Program-made: the position numbers and the translations under genes | The notes under the pieces: model-generated | What the model was told of the DNA's origin: nothing | Seen by the model: only the letters and a program-made list of their open reading frames with translations | Database searches by the model: none | Shown: piece after piece, positions 17,667 to 26,239 of the stretch | Numbering within the stretch: the stretch's first letter is position 1 | Layout: every line of letters starts with the position of its first letter | Assembly: GCF_016649425.1 (NCBI RefSeq) | Contig: NZ_JADRCR010000002.1 | Span: 1 to 64,000, forward strand | Source of the DNA: Limnobaculum allomyrinae | GTDB lineage: Bacteria > Pseudomonadota > Gammaproteobacteria > Enterobacterales > Enterobacteriaceae | Reading direction: 5' to 3' | Length of the DNA stretch: 64,000 bases

Positions 17667-18290
17667 GTGAAGATATTCATTTGGATTTTTACTCTTACAG
17701 GTTTGTTGTTGCTCTCTTTAGCCGGATATGTCGGTTATTCTGCTTATAGCCTCGAAGGTAATGGGACCAAAACCACAGGGACTATTATTGCGTTAAATGG
17801 TACGCATCCTGTGGTTCGGTTTGTCACTGAAGAAGGAGAGCGGGTGACCTTTGAATCTTCTTTTGGCTCCAGTAGCTATAAGGAACAGTTGGGTAATGAT
17901 ATTGACGTGGTGTATCGACCTGACGCACCTCAGCAAGCAGAGCTCGGCGGCTTTTTTTCCCAATATTTGGTTCCGATTATTTTGGGAATAATGGGTCTGG
18001 TTTTTACTTTGATTGGCATTATCCCTGCATTAGTTATTCGCTCCCGGGGGAAAAAGAAAATCCGATTATTACATCAGGGCAGACCAATTAAGGCATTGAT
18101 TACTGACGTTGAATTAAATCGTTCAATTGAAATCAATGGCCGCTCACCGTTCAGGATTGTGTGCCAGTGGCGTAATACGCTGGCTAATGAACTCTATATT
18201 TTTACCAGCGAAAATATTTACTTCGACCCACGCCCTTATATTGAGCAACAGGAGATAATGGTCTATATTGAAGCCGCGCGCGATAAATGA
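17667..18290 (+). CDS. DUF3592 membrane protein
   Basis: Membrane protein of 207 residues with two helices (about 3-25 and 96-120) and two small beta-rich soluble parts. The pattern HPVVRFVTEEGERVTFES, followed by VDVVYRPD-like residues and FFSQYL, is characteristic of DUF3592. Function is unknown. It starts with GTG at 17667, with AGGGAAGAGAG well placed upstream. It is the last host gene before the prophage remnant begins. Confidence 0.75.
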   Translation: MKIFIWIFTLTGLLLLSLAGYVGYSAYSLEGNGTKTTGTIIALNGTHPVVRFVTEEGERVTFESSFGSSSYKEQLGNDIDVVYRPDAPQQAELGGFFSQYLVPIILGIMGLVFTLIGIIPALVIRSRGKKKIRLLHQGRPIKALITDVELNRSIEINGRSPFRIVCQWRNTLANELYIFTSENIYFDPRPYIEQQEIMVYIEAARDK

Positions 18291-18353
18291 CAGATGTTTA
18301 CTGTGATAAATCGACGCGCTTTCATTTTCCAATGGCGCAACTGAATTTCAGTA

Positions 18354-18779
18354 TTATGCATCCGGTTGTATTGGCCATTCAATATTAGGTACGGTATTTA
18401 CATCAACTCTAATCAATAATATCCGGTACTTTTTCCATGCCTTAAGTCGCTCTATTTCTTCAATCGTAGCCATATCAAATTCAACCGCATCAACCAATGG
18501 TGCTATTCTCTCATTTGCTAATGCCAAATAGGTGGATTTTTCGGCATCAGCAGCAGCGATAAGCTCCTCTTTTGTTGCCTCTGGAATATCATCCCAGTAT
18601 GGCAATCCATCAGCACTAGCAGTACGTACTTTACCAGTTGGTGGTTCGGCGGCTGCAAATTCGTCATAAATAGAGTCAGGAACCGGGATACAGTCATCGG
18701 GCCACACGCCGTGAGACTCATAAGTAGAACGCTCAGAATCAGGGTAAAATGCATTATTTTTTGCACTAAAGTTATACAT
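18354..18779 (-). CDS. Phage tail fibre assembly protein
   Basis: Tfa/gpG-type chaperone (tail fibre assembly family), 141 residues, which helps trimerise the tip of the adjacent tail fibre. Visible landmarks are MYNFSAKNNAFYPDS at the start, DGLPYWDDIP, and a C-terminal LKAWKKYRILLIRVD helix, the signature of this family. It lies directly downstream of the tail fibre gene on the same strand, one base apart. It marks the left end of the prophage remnant. Confidence 0.85.
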   Translation of the reverse strand: MYNFSAKNNAFYPDSERSTYESHGVWPDDCIPVPDSIYDEFAAAEPPTGKVRTASADGLPYWDDIPEATKEELIAAADAEKSTYLALANERIAPLVDAVEFDMATIEEIERLKAWKKYRILLIRVDVNTVPNIEWPIQPDA

Positions 18780-18780
18780 A

Positions 18781-19781
18781 TTAGATACCTTCTGCGCGCC
18801 AGAAATAAGCGCTTGCTGAATTCGTGGGGGGATTAGTTGCCATCATTGTTCTACATCGAAAGCCTATATTTGTTGTTGCTGTATCATCCAATACTATAGA
18901 TTGTGCATATGACGGATAAGCTCCCTCTCGAAAACCGAAAATTATTGTGAATGGACGATTAGAAAACGCAATTGGAAACGTCACATTAGATAACCCATTA
19001 TTCCCGATTGCAGAACCCCATTGAGTAAGCAACCCTGATGGCTCTCGCTTCCAGCCATTTTGAGCAAGGTTTGCGCCAAACATAATTGAGTGCTTAAACA
19101 CCGCATCACCGGTTGCGTGCCACACTTTAGCTTGTTCAACAATGAAGGTCGCGCTCTCAGTAGGTTTTAACGTGAGAGTTGTTACTGTTGACATAGGGAT
19201 GGATATACTGTTGGATGAGTTTCCAACGGAAATGGTGATATTGGTATCTTTCACATTCCAGATAGTTATTGTTTGACCACAACCCACGATATTACTTATA
19301 TCAGGTAATGTGTAGGCTGATGGTGAGCTATAGTCCACCCAAAAACGAGCTCCAAGTTGTGCTGTGGTTATCTTACTAGTAGTTAATAGACTTACATTAC
19401 TATAAAAATTACCTTTGCTTTGTAGAGTTTTGGGGTTAACAACTTTCTCTGTACTTCCCCGTCAAGTACCTCACTTGCTGTCGCAAAAGGAATACTACTC
19501 AATTTACTCTCAGCTAAATCATAAGCCTTCTTTACGGCACTGGCAGTAGCTGCATCAGTACTTGATTCACTGTTCGTTGCTGAGCTTAGCTTAACAATAC
19601 CCGCCGTTGTCAGTGAGGCCGCGCCAGTTTTACCCTCTAGCACCTTTTTTAAATATGCAGTCCGGTTAGTCAGATTACGCAACGGCACATTCATAACGCC
19701 ACCGGGTCCACCTAATGCTCGGTCAGATGTTTCTAACTGTCTAACGCCTTCCCATGCTTCTTGTTCTGGTAAATCAGCCAT
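18781..19781 (-). pseudogene. Phage tail fibre gene, frameshifted
   Basis: P2 H-type tail fibre. The first 129 codons (19781 to 19392) start MADLPEQEAWEGVRQLE and include the fibre repeat TTAGIVKLSSATNSESST. The frame is lost around 19436-19447. Reading the next frame restores VNPKTLQSKGNFYSN and runs through LGARFWVDYSS into the C-terminal part (to 18781). A single base loss accounts for this; the intact protein would be about 333 residues. The apparent start of the second piece at 19338 is an internal GTG. The receptor-binding tip is in the detached piece, so the fibre is probably non-functional unless the frameshift is an assembly error. Confidence 0.8.
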
Positions 19782-20361
19782 TGGATATGCTCCCTAAGTT
19801 ATATTGGCCATCAAGGTATTTGGTACCATCAAGACGGAATGCCGCCTCCTGGTAGTCGAGACTTTCTAAGTAGCTCCGGGCAGGCGCAAACGCGATAATC
19901 GCTTTGCGTAAGTTGTCTGCCTGATCGTTGGTAATGGCCTCTTTTAGGATTATCCGGTATCTGGCCCATGCAGAACCGTCCCCCAGCACATGAGAGCCAT
20001 CGAGCAGAACGGAACCGTCCAACGACCAGTCATAGATGTTTTCTATTAGCTCAACTTCACCGAATCCAAACCGCCTTATGACCTCACGAACGGCCCAAGG
20101 GGTACCTTTATAGCGGTGAAGCTCTATAGCACCTTTAATCAGGTCGCGTTTTGCATCGTCAGATTCAACTAATTCCCATCCATCACCCAATAAGCTGAAT
20201 TGTTCGGCTAAAAAAGGGAAAACGGCAGAGTTAACGAGGTCAATCAAGTAAACCAGAACAACTTCCAGCTCCAGTTCATCAAATATCTCTTCAGCCATCT
20301 GACTGAGTGCAGCAAAACGAACATCACCGGCTAATGGCGGCGATATATGGCTGCTATTCAT
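19774..20361 (-). CDS. Phage baseplate/tail protein I
   Basis: P2 gpI-type baseplate component, 195 residues from the ATG at 20361 (MNSSHISPPLAGDVRF). The hallmark central part is YKGTPWAVREVIRRFGFGE, followed by YDWSLDGSVLLDGSHVLGDG. A longer reading from 20424 is rejected because it runs into the end of gene J with no ribosome-binding site. It overlaps gene J upstream and the tail fibre gene downstream, as is normal in P2-like tail operons. Confidence 0.88.
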   Translation of the reverse strand: MNSSHISPPLAGDVRFAALSQMAEEIFDELELEVVLVYLIDLVNSAVFPFLAEQFSLLGDGWELVESDDAKRDLIKGAIELHRYKGTPWAVREVIRRFGFGEVELIENIYDWSLDGSVLLDGSHVLGDGSAWARYRIILKEAITNDQADNLRKAIIAFAPARSYLESLDYQEAAFRLDGTKYLDGQYNLGSISNG

Positions 20362-21478
20362 CGCTGATACCCACTGGATGAACCTGAATGTCAGTACAAA
20401 CTGCCCATTCGTAAGGTTTAACAATACGTTTGGCTGGGCTATTCAGGGTGATGTCATATACGCCAGAAACAGAGAGCGTTTTGCTTACCTGATGAGGAAC
20501 GATATCAACCCCCAGTCTCAGCGCTCTTGCCGCTTCCCATGCTGTTATCGTTTTTTCAGCAAGGCTGATTGTTGTAGTGACATCAGCGGAGCGGTACAAC
20601 GTCAATTCAGCGTTAATATCGTATTCAACTATCTCAGGCACTTTGACTAAAACACGGTCATTGATAGGTCGTTTTTTCTCGGAACTGAGCTTGGTTTCAA
20701 TAAGCTGAATGAGCTCCACTGTTGGAAGCCCATCTTTGGTTAATGGGTATATCCAAACTTGCCCTGGCGGTATACGGTTATCCAAATCAGGTCCAAGAAC
20801 GACCACATCAATAATGGATTGGTGAACGGATAAGGCGTGAAACTTATAAGCACCATAACTCCCGGCGCTGGTATAACCTTCAGGTGCCAACATCATCCGC
20901 TCACGTAATGCCGGTGTTGTTTCCTCATCATCACCGCCAGTGGTAGTACTGGTATTACTGACCAATAAACCGGCATCCAGAAGACGTTCTGATTTGTTGA
21001 TTTTGCCGGGGAGATATCCATTACCCTGTTGGCCAACAACCTGGCAGGTTGCGCTAACATCCACCGACAATGAGCCAGCTGGAATAACAACATCCAGATC
21101 CGTACTGAAGGAAACGCTGCCATCTTCATTACCGACGACAGTAAACATAGGAATGAAGATGTCCTTGCTTAATACTGCATCTAGTTGCCAGCATAACGTA
21201 CAACGCGCCGGTTGGGCTGGTAGGCGGATAACACCAACCAACTCGGCCAGATAGTCAATGATAGGTGCTTCACTAAAGCGGGGTAACATTTGTTCCCCGG
21301 TATGCTGAATTCGGGCTAATGTACGGGTTTTGGCATAAGCCAGCAGATTAATAAACAGATGCTCAATCTGAGCCGGGTACAATTTTTTACCTGATATCTC
21401 TTCATAGCGGGCAATCAAATCCAGCTCAATAGCTTTGGGGTCAATGCTGACAAACTCAGGTGGTGCTAGTTCGCTCAT
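20354..21478 (-). CDS. Phage baseplate assembly protein J
   Basis: P2 gpJ-type baseplate wedge protein, 374 residues. The start MSELAPPEFVSIDPKAIELD is typical; four additional codons upstream are possible. Further landmarks are SGKKLYPAQIEHLFINLLAY and the GGDDEETTPALRERMMLAPEG loop region. It lies in the tail operon between the gp25-like protein and I, overlapping both. It looks full length. Confidence 0.9.
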   Translation of the reverse strand: MSELAPPEFVSIDPKAIELDLIARYEEISGKKLYPAQIEHLFINLLAYAKTRTLARIQHTGEQMLPRFSEAPIIDYLAELVGVIRLPAQPARCTLCWQLDAVLSKDIFIPMFTVVGNEDGSVSFSTDLDVVIPAGSLSVDVSATCQVVGQQGNGYLPGKINKSERLLDAGLLVSNTSTTTGGDDEETTPALRERMMLAPEGYTSAGSYGAYKFHALSVHQSIIDVVVLGPDLDNRIPPGQVWIYPLTKDGLPTVELIQLIETKLSSEKKRPINDRVLVKVPEIVEYDINAELTLYRSADVTTTISLAEKTITAWEAARALRLGVDIVPHQVSKTLSVSGVYDITLNSPAKRIVKPYEWAVCTDIQVHPVGISDE

Positions 21479-21827
21479 AAGCAACCTCACTTTCTTCTAT
21501 ACCGTCTGCCACTTTCCATTTAACGCGTAAGGTGACCTTGGAACTGTCTATATCAACAATAACCTGAATAACTGTTACTCTCGGCTCCCAGCGCTTTATA
21601 GCCTCCACTGACTCACGGACAAGGTAAGGCGTGATGAGATTGGCTGGCCAGTCGATGTATTTATTGATATCAGAACCAAACTCAGGTCGATGTGGGTCAC
21701 TCCCTTTAGGTGTTAACAGAATGACCCGAATCGCCTGGTTTAAATCCGACAAGCCTTCAACGACAGAACCGGGAATTCCCAGTTCTGGTTGCCAATGCGC
21801 TGATGTGATGGAGTTCAGTATTTTCAT
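21456..21827 (-). CDS. Phage baseplate protein W (GPW/gp25 family)
   Basis: T4 gp25-like baseplate wedge component, 123 residues. Visible landmarks are DLNQAIRVILLTPKGSDPHR and the conserved EFGSDINKYID, where the phage and T6SS (TssE) relatives share the fold. Its 3' end overlaps the start of J. It appears complete and in frame. Confidence 0.9.
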   Translation of the reverse strand: MKILNSITSAHWQPELGIPGSVVEGLSDLNQAIRVILLTPKGSDPHRPEFGSDINKYIDWPANLITPYLVRESVEAIKRWEPRVTVIQVIVDIDSSKVTLRVKWKVADGIEESEVAYERTSTT

Positions 21828-21881
21828 ACGGCTATGATAGCTGGATGGGAAAATACTGATTTTAATGAAGGTTAAAAAGAC

Positions 21882-22439
21882 TTATTGCGGCTGGCCCGTT
21901 GATGATGAACCTGTTTGAATGCCTGGATGAGTATGGTTCTTTAATGAGATACCATCGGCGATAACATCACCCATCACATTAACAACACCAATAACCGTTG
22001 TACCGCCAGCTCCTGCATTAATGGCTACACCTGATGCGGCATTGATTGTGACACCGGTAGCGGCGTTAATCGTTACGCCTGCCGGAGCGGTTATATTCAC
22101 CGTGCCTTCTGAGATATTGAGATCCAGCTTATGCTCTGAGGGGGAATAGGAAAACTTTGTACCATCCTTATATTCCATATAATCAGTATCATCATCCTCG
22201 ATAGGTGGCGGTTCCGCCTCAGAATAAACAGCGCCAAGTAATATACCACCTACACCATCGTCTTTAAGGAGGATCGCAACCGGCGTACCCAGTTCGACAG
22301 GACAACGGCGCTTTGATTTTTTGGAGTACCCTTGTGGGACTTGTAACCAATAAGAGGTCAGCCCATTTTCATGAAGGTCAACCCGGATACGACAGGTTTT
22401 AGCGTTCCACGCAGAGACGGTACCATATTCAAGATTCAT
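21882..22439 (-). CDS. Phage baseplate spike protein V
   Basis: P2 gpV-type membrane-piercing spike, 185 residues. The N-terminal OB-like domain (LEYGTVSAWNAKTCRIRVDL) is followed by repeated VTINAATGV-type strands of a triple beta-helix and a tip bearing HTHPG, the histidine pair known to bind iron at the apex in P2. Its start overlaps the end of gene D by four bases. It looks intact. Confidence 0.9.
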   Translation of the reverse strand: MNLEYGTVSAWNAKTCRIRVDLHENGLTSYWLQVPQGYSKKSKRRCPVELGTPVAILLKDDGVGGILLGAVYSEAEPPPIEDDDTDYMEYKDGTKFSYSPSEHKLDLNISEGTVNITAPAGVTINAATGVTINAASGVAINAGAGGTTVIGVVNVMGDVIADGISLKNHTHPGIQTGSSSTGQPQ

Positions 22440-23575
22440 TTTTTCCCCATTTGTCCATTCTTCACATCATAGATAACGACTTTCTTTTTAGGTGTGGATG
22501 CAGATGATGGAGACTTAGATTTATCCGCTTTGACAGTGACAATATCGGCCTCTCGGATGCGGCAGATATCCAGGGCGGTATTCCATCCCCCGGAACGGTC
22601 TAATTGGTGCTGTGCAGATTGGATAAGGTAGTCACCATTCAGTTCACCACCGGCTTCAAGCCGGATTGAATTACCACTGAGATAATTAGGATTACCCATT
22701 AAATCAATATTGCCGCCAGTACGCTCCCGGTTAGCTTTTGCCAGTTCTGCCTGAGCCTTAGCCGTGGCCACTTCAGGAGAAGTCGAACGGGTTGAGGTTT
22801 TGATGGTGTCGGCGCTGGTTGTTGACTTGCTAACGCTAGAGTCTTTCGCCGTCATTTCACCGTTCTTAACATCATAAGTGATGGTCTTATTCTTGGCGGG
22901 ATCGTGTGGCTTAACTTCCACCGCTTTGGGTACCTGTTTAATCTGGTCACGAATATGACCACCGGAAATATCCGTTAACTTGAAGGTGGCCACTGGAGGA
23001 AGACGTAAAAGCTCAGAAATGGCATGAAAAATTAGCTTGCTGCCTTCAATTTTGAAAGCATAGTCATATTCATCAGCCAGTTTTTTAAGAAACTCAATAT
23101 CAGACTCTTGCTGCGTCAACCGGTCTAAAGCAATAGGTTCAATAGCGCCAACTAAGGTTAGACCCTGACGATCTGCTATTTGTTTAGCGATTTTATCCAG
23201 CGTCATTTTTTCATAGGCACGGGCAGTTTTCGTTCTGACTGAATTCTTGATACCTACCGCTTGGGCGGTAATGGTCACCGTGCTGGGTGAGAACTGAAAA
23301 TCGATATCGTTAATCTCGAAAACGCCAATCTGGCGGCGTTCCTCTCCCAACCACCCCAGCTCAAAGGTAAGCTCATCACCCTGACCTGGATACCATTCAC
23401 CATACCAACGGCCGTCAATATTTTCTAACGCAATAGACAACTCATCAGCCTGGCCACTGAGAAAATCGGTATAAGTAATCGATATCAGGTAAGCAGCCAG
23501 TTCACTGCTGATGTCTTTCTTTTCATATAAAAGCCGAAAATCAGACACCGGCACGTTATTCTTTATGACTTCCAT
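22436..23575 (-). CDS. Phage late control protein D (tail hub)
   Basis: gpD/T4 gp27-like hub protein, 379 residues. Landmarks include YTDFLSGQADELSIALENID near the start, KIAKQIADRQGLTLVG and QQESDIEFLKKLADEYDYAF. A Ser/Thr/Lys linker around 235-275 precedes the C-terminal domain with SAQHQLDRSGGWNTALDICR. It overlaps tail protein X at its 5' end. It looks intact. Confidence 0.9.
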   Translation of the reverse strand: MEVIKNNVPVSDFRLLYEKKDISSELAAYLISITYTDFLSGQADELSIALENIDGRWYGEWYPGQGDELTFELGWLGEERRQIGVFEINDIDFQFSPSTVTITAQAVGIKNSVRTKTARAYEKMTLDKIAKQIADRQGLTLVGAIEPIALDRLTQQESDIEFLKKLADEYDYAFKIEGSKLIFHAISELLRLPPVATFKLTDISGGHIRDQIKQVPKAVEVKPHDPAKNKTITYDVKNGEMTAKDSSVSKSTTSADTIKTSTRSTSPEVATAKAQAELAKANRERTGGNIDLMGNPNYLSGNSIRLEAGGELNGDYLIQSAQHQLDRSGGWNTALDICRIREADIVTVKADKSKSPSSASTPKKKVVIYDVKNGQMGKK

Positions 23576-23778
23576 GGGGGCATTCCTACTGAAGACGGTT
23601 TGCTTTCTATCAGAGGGATCGCAAGCGTTATCCCTGCTTTAAATGTTGGCGTAATGGCCACATGACGATTAGCGGCGATGATTTGAGGATAAAGATAAGC
23701 ATCACCATAATAACGCCAGGCGAGCTGATCCCAACGTTCACCCTCAGTCGTGATATGAAACCGGTATTGCTGGGTCAT
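23563..23778 (-). CDS. Phage tail protein X
   Basis: LysM-like gpX, 71 residues, with the family pattern EGERWDQLAWRYYGDAYLYP followed by IIAANRH and a C-terminal LAIPLIE. It sits between the tail-gene remnant and D, overlapping both by a few bases. Confidence 0.88.
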   Translation of the reverse strand: MTQQYRFHITTEGERWDQLAWRYYGDAYLYPQIIAANRHVAITPTFKAGITLAIPLIESKPSSVGMPPWKS

Positions 23779-24215
23779 GATAATAGTCTCCGGGTGGCCA
23801 CGCCGACACTCAGCGCCAGCGCGTTGGAACTGGCGTTCTCCAATGAACTTGAGGCATTACCCATGCTATCTGCCGCACTATCGAGACGATCCCAAATCGA
23901 TAAACTGTCATCTTTCAGATAATCTACAGCCTGGCGTACATCATCCAATGCCTGTTTACCGGCATCCACAAGCTCTTGGCCATCCCTAAACACATCCGCT
24001 AAACCTGATAGCTGTTCCAGTGGCCCGATAGCGCCACCGGTAATTGATGACAGTTCGGAGAGCGCGCCTAGCACTGATAGTGGATTTTCTTTAATCTCGT
24101 GATAGGCATCGATACCGGCATTAATCACATTCATGGCGGTCTTGGCATACCGGTGCATCCAGTCCCCATTCAGCATGGGAAACACGGATAAGGTCGCGCT
24201 TATAACGGGCCGCAT
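23775..24215 (-). pseudogene. Remnant of a tail gene (possibly tape-measure C-terminus), fused by deletion
   Basis: The ORF reads 146 residues, but its first ~20 codons lie out of frame over the start of a lytic transglycosylase gene. The genuine part seems to begin near 24150 (KTAMNVINAGIDAYHE) and continues as a helical, Ser/Ala/Asp-rich sequence with QALDDVRQAVDYL and SLSIWDRLDSAADSMG up to the X gene. Its position just upstream of X suggests the C-terminus of a tail tape-measure or adjacent tail protein; I do not recognise the family. It is evidence of a deletion that removed the head, sheath and tube genes. Confidence 0.55.
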
Positions 24216-24288
24216 CAGCCGGTATTGTTGAAGCCAGCACCGGATGACAGGCCGTTATCAGTAAGATAAGTAAGATAACGGCTCTCAT
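24121..24288 (-). pseudogene. Prophage lytic transglycosylase, truncated after 55 codons
   Basis: A gene too short to show as a long ORF starts at 24288, two bases after the holin stop. It encodes a lipoprotein-like leader (MRAVILLILLITAC) and then IPADAARYKRDLIRVSHAEW and GLDAPV. That is the N-terminus of phage-encoded lysozyme-like lytic transglycosylases that follow putative holins. The frame then leaves the family and stops at 24121. The catalytic domain is missing, replaced in another frame by the tail-gene remnant. The break lies close to 24150. Confidence 0.7.
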
Positions 24289-24290
24289 GA

Positions 24291-24659
24291 TTACAGCCCC
24301 AGTGTTACGCCAAGAATAACGGCCATGACGACAATCGCCCGGCGTAACAGAACAGCGGCGAAGATACGCTGATAACCACTAATTACCGGGTATTCAGGTT
24401 CAAGTTTATCTACGCCGTTAATCGGGTGAGCACTGATAGCTTTCCAGTTATCGACTAGGTAGCTGCCGGGGCTGGCATACGGAAATAGTGCCCGATCTAA
24501 GTGATACCCGATCACCGCAGCCAGACAGACCAACGATAGCTTATACAGTGTGACGGGTAGCTGTTGTGGTGACAGAACGGCGATAATGCCTAGCAGGACG
24601 ACGGCGGCTAATACCCAAGTCAGTAGACGATGTTGGCGGACATTTTTGAATAACGACAT
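24291..24659 (-). CDS. Putative phage holin
   Basis: Membrane protein of 122 residues with four hydrophobic segments (about 13-30, 36-52, 97-109 and 111-122). The central YHLDRALFPYASPGSYLVDN and the final RRAIVVMAVILGVTLGL are typical of putative holins that precede lytic transglycosylases in contractile-tail prophages. The broken transglycosylase gene follows directly on the same strand, which supports the lysis role. Confidence 0.75.
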   Translation of the reverse strand: MSLFKNVRQHRLLTWVLAAVVLLGIIAVLSPQQLPVTLYKLSLVCLAAVIGYHLDRALFPYASPGSYLVDNWKAISAHPINGVDKLEPEYPVISGYQRIFAAVLLRRAIVVMAVILGVTLGL

Positions 24660-24741
24660 GATTTAAACCCCAATTGAATTGAAAACACCGCCATAGTAGG
24701 CGGTGCTGGGGTTTTGGTATTTTAGCCGAGATTAAAGCTTT

Positions 24742-25209
24742 TTAGTTAAACAGAATATCGTCTCTGTCATATGGGCTAGTAATTGATGATGCTTCACTAG
24801 GGTGTTGGCCTGATTTTAATAATGTGTTCCAAAAGGTTTTATCAAAACAACCGTGTAAATAGGCATAACGACATATAAATATGAGTGAAGGACGACCATA
24901 AACGCCGCCGAACTTACCGCCGTAATACTTCTCAAGTTGATAAAATGTTGGTGTTTCCTGTGCATTCCAACGTTCACAGAGATAATAAAAAACATCTTTA
25001 ACTTGCTCAGGAGAAACAACAAAATTTGACTTGTAAACTTCATGGGGAGCTTGAAAAACAGTACCATCAGTATCTTGAAAATAAGGGTAAACCCCAATTT
25101 CCCAAGCAAATAAGTAATCATCACTAAATTTATCGTGAACAGTCCCTAGTTCTAATATCTGAAGGCGCTGTTGGTTGAATAAAGCTTGTAAAATTGCGTT
25201 GTCTGACAT
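24742..25209 (-). CDS. Hypothetical protein in the prophage cargo segment
   Basis: 155-residue soluble protein (MSDNAILQALFNQQRL start) that I do not recognise. A start at 25281 would run through the end of the upstream gene, so 25209 is chosen. Aromatic residues are frequent (for example YYGGKFGGVYGRPSLIF), and there are no membrane segments. The DNA is clearly AT-richer than the flanking tail genes. It lies 34 bases after the HEPN-motif protein gene on the same strand, so the two may be one cargo operon. Function unknown. Confidence 0.6.
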   Translation of the reverse strand: MSDNAILQALFNQQRLQILELGTVHDKFSDDYLFAWEIGVYPYFQDTDGTVFQAPHEVYKSNFVVSPEQVKDVFYYLCERWNAQETPTFYQLEKYYGGKFGGVYGRPSLIFICRYAYLHGCFDKTFWNTLLKSGQHPSEASSITSPYDRDDILFN

Positions 25210-25243
25210 ATTTAAGTTTCCCAGATAATTAGTAAAATATGTA

Positions 25244-26191
25244 TTACGGTAGTCCTTTCTCACATTCAGCAAGGAAAACAATATTGGCGGCTGTTAAGTG
25301 CAGGACGTAACTTGCCAATCTTTGAGGTACTTCTTTTACTTCGGTACCTTGTCCATGGCCACCTTCTTTATTTCGGATAGTGGGTACACCACTTTCAAGC
25401 AAACACCTCAGTTGTGTAAACTGTTCCTGCATATATACAGGAATTAAGTTTTTAACTAAGCAGGTTTCAATCAATTTCTTGGCTGTGTCCCCTGGCTTAA
25501 ATTCCCATTTATGTTTTTCACAAATAGCTTTCATGCAGCTTTCAAATGATTTCAAACAATCGACTAAAGTTTCTTTGTACTTCCCATGACGGTAATGGCT
25601 ATGAGCCGAGAAAAACTCAGATTTAGTACCTTCAAAACAAGGATCTCCTTGTAGTAACACAAGTGCGGGCTTAACTACTTCACTATGAATAAATTGAGAA
25701 TCAATGCGAATAATTTCACCAGAAACGAACTCATAACCTACACCATCAGCTTTTAAACGTTGATTTAACTCTGTTATTGCATCATCTGGGCTTTGAGTCA
25801 GTCCGAGCCTTTGCTTAGAGTTTGGGAAAACCTCTCTCATAACACTATCGATAATGCCAAAGGCGATTTCTACAATATCTAAACATAATTCGATATCAGG
25901 CTCACGTTTGAGACGAGTAAAGATATCTATCATTGCATTGGCTTCACCTGCTAAAGAAGTTTCACCATATTCCCTAATTAGAGTATTCCTAATATTTTCA
26001 TAAATTCTTCCAGTAAAGGACGTAGTAGTTATTCCCATATTATATTCGGTAGTTTTTTTCCCAAGAGCGCCTTGAATAATAAAAATTATTTGATTTCTCA
26101 ACTTTAGGGAAAGGGTATCATATTGATAGACGTCAGGAACTTCGCCTCTAAGTACTTTTTGTCTTTTAGAAAATAAATTGGACACAGCCAT
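25244..26191 (-). CDS. STM4504/CBY_0614-type protein, AbiJ-like, with HEPN-like motif
   Basis: 315-residue soluble protein. The N-terminus LFSKRQKVLRGEVPDVYQYD is the signature of the STM4504/CBY_0614 family, which carries an AbiJ-type N-terminal domain. The C-terminal part has RNKEGGHGQG (R273 to H279), the R-x(4-6)-H arrangement of HEPN ribonucleases and abortive-infection C-terminal domains. A role in anti-phage abortive infection is a reasonable inference and is not proven by sequence. A good AAAGGTGAA ribosome-binding site precedes the ATG. AT-rich composition and position between lysis and repressor genes mark it as prophage cargo (moron). Confidence 0.72.
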   Translation of the reverse strand: MAVSNLFSKRQKVLRGEVPDVYQYDTLSLKLRNQIIFIIQGALGKKTTEYNMGITTTSFTGRIYENIRNTLIREYGETSLAGEANAMIDIFTRLKREPDIELCLDIVEIAFGIIDSVMREVFPNSKQRLGLTQSPDDAITELNQRLKADGVGYEFVSGEIIRIDSQFIHSEVVKPALVLLQGDPCFEGTKSEFFSAHSHYRHGKYKETLVDCLKSFESCMKAICEKHKWEFKPGDTAKKLIETCLVKNLIPVYMQEQFTQLRCLLESGVPTIRNKEGGHGQGTEVKEVPQRLASYVLHLTAANIVFLAECEKGLP

Positions 26192-26239
26192 GAGAATTCA
26201 CCTTTTACAAAATAATCCATAATTCCATAATATTGTTAC

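Noticed and set aside
19392-19781. A complete short tail fibre gene
   Set aside because: The ORF ends in sequence that is out of frame with the family; the other frame continues the fibre, so this is half of a broken gene.
18354-24659. Functional tailocin (R-type bacteriocin)
   Set aside because: Holin, spike, hub and baseplate genes remain, but sheath, tube and tape-measure genes are missing and the fibre is frameshifted, so no contractile particle can be built from this locus.
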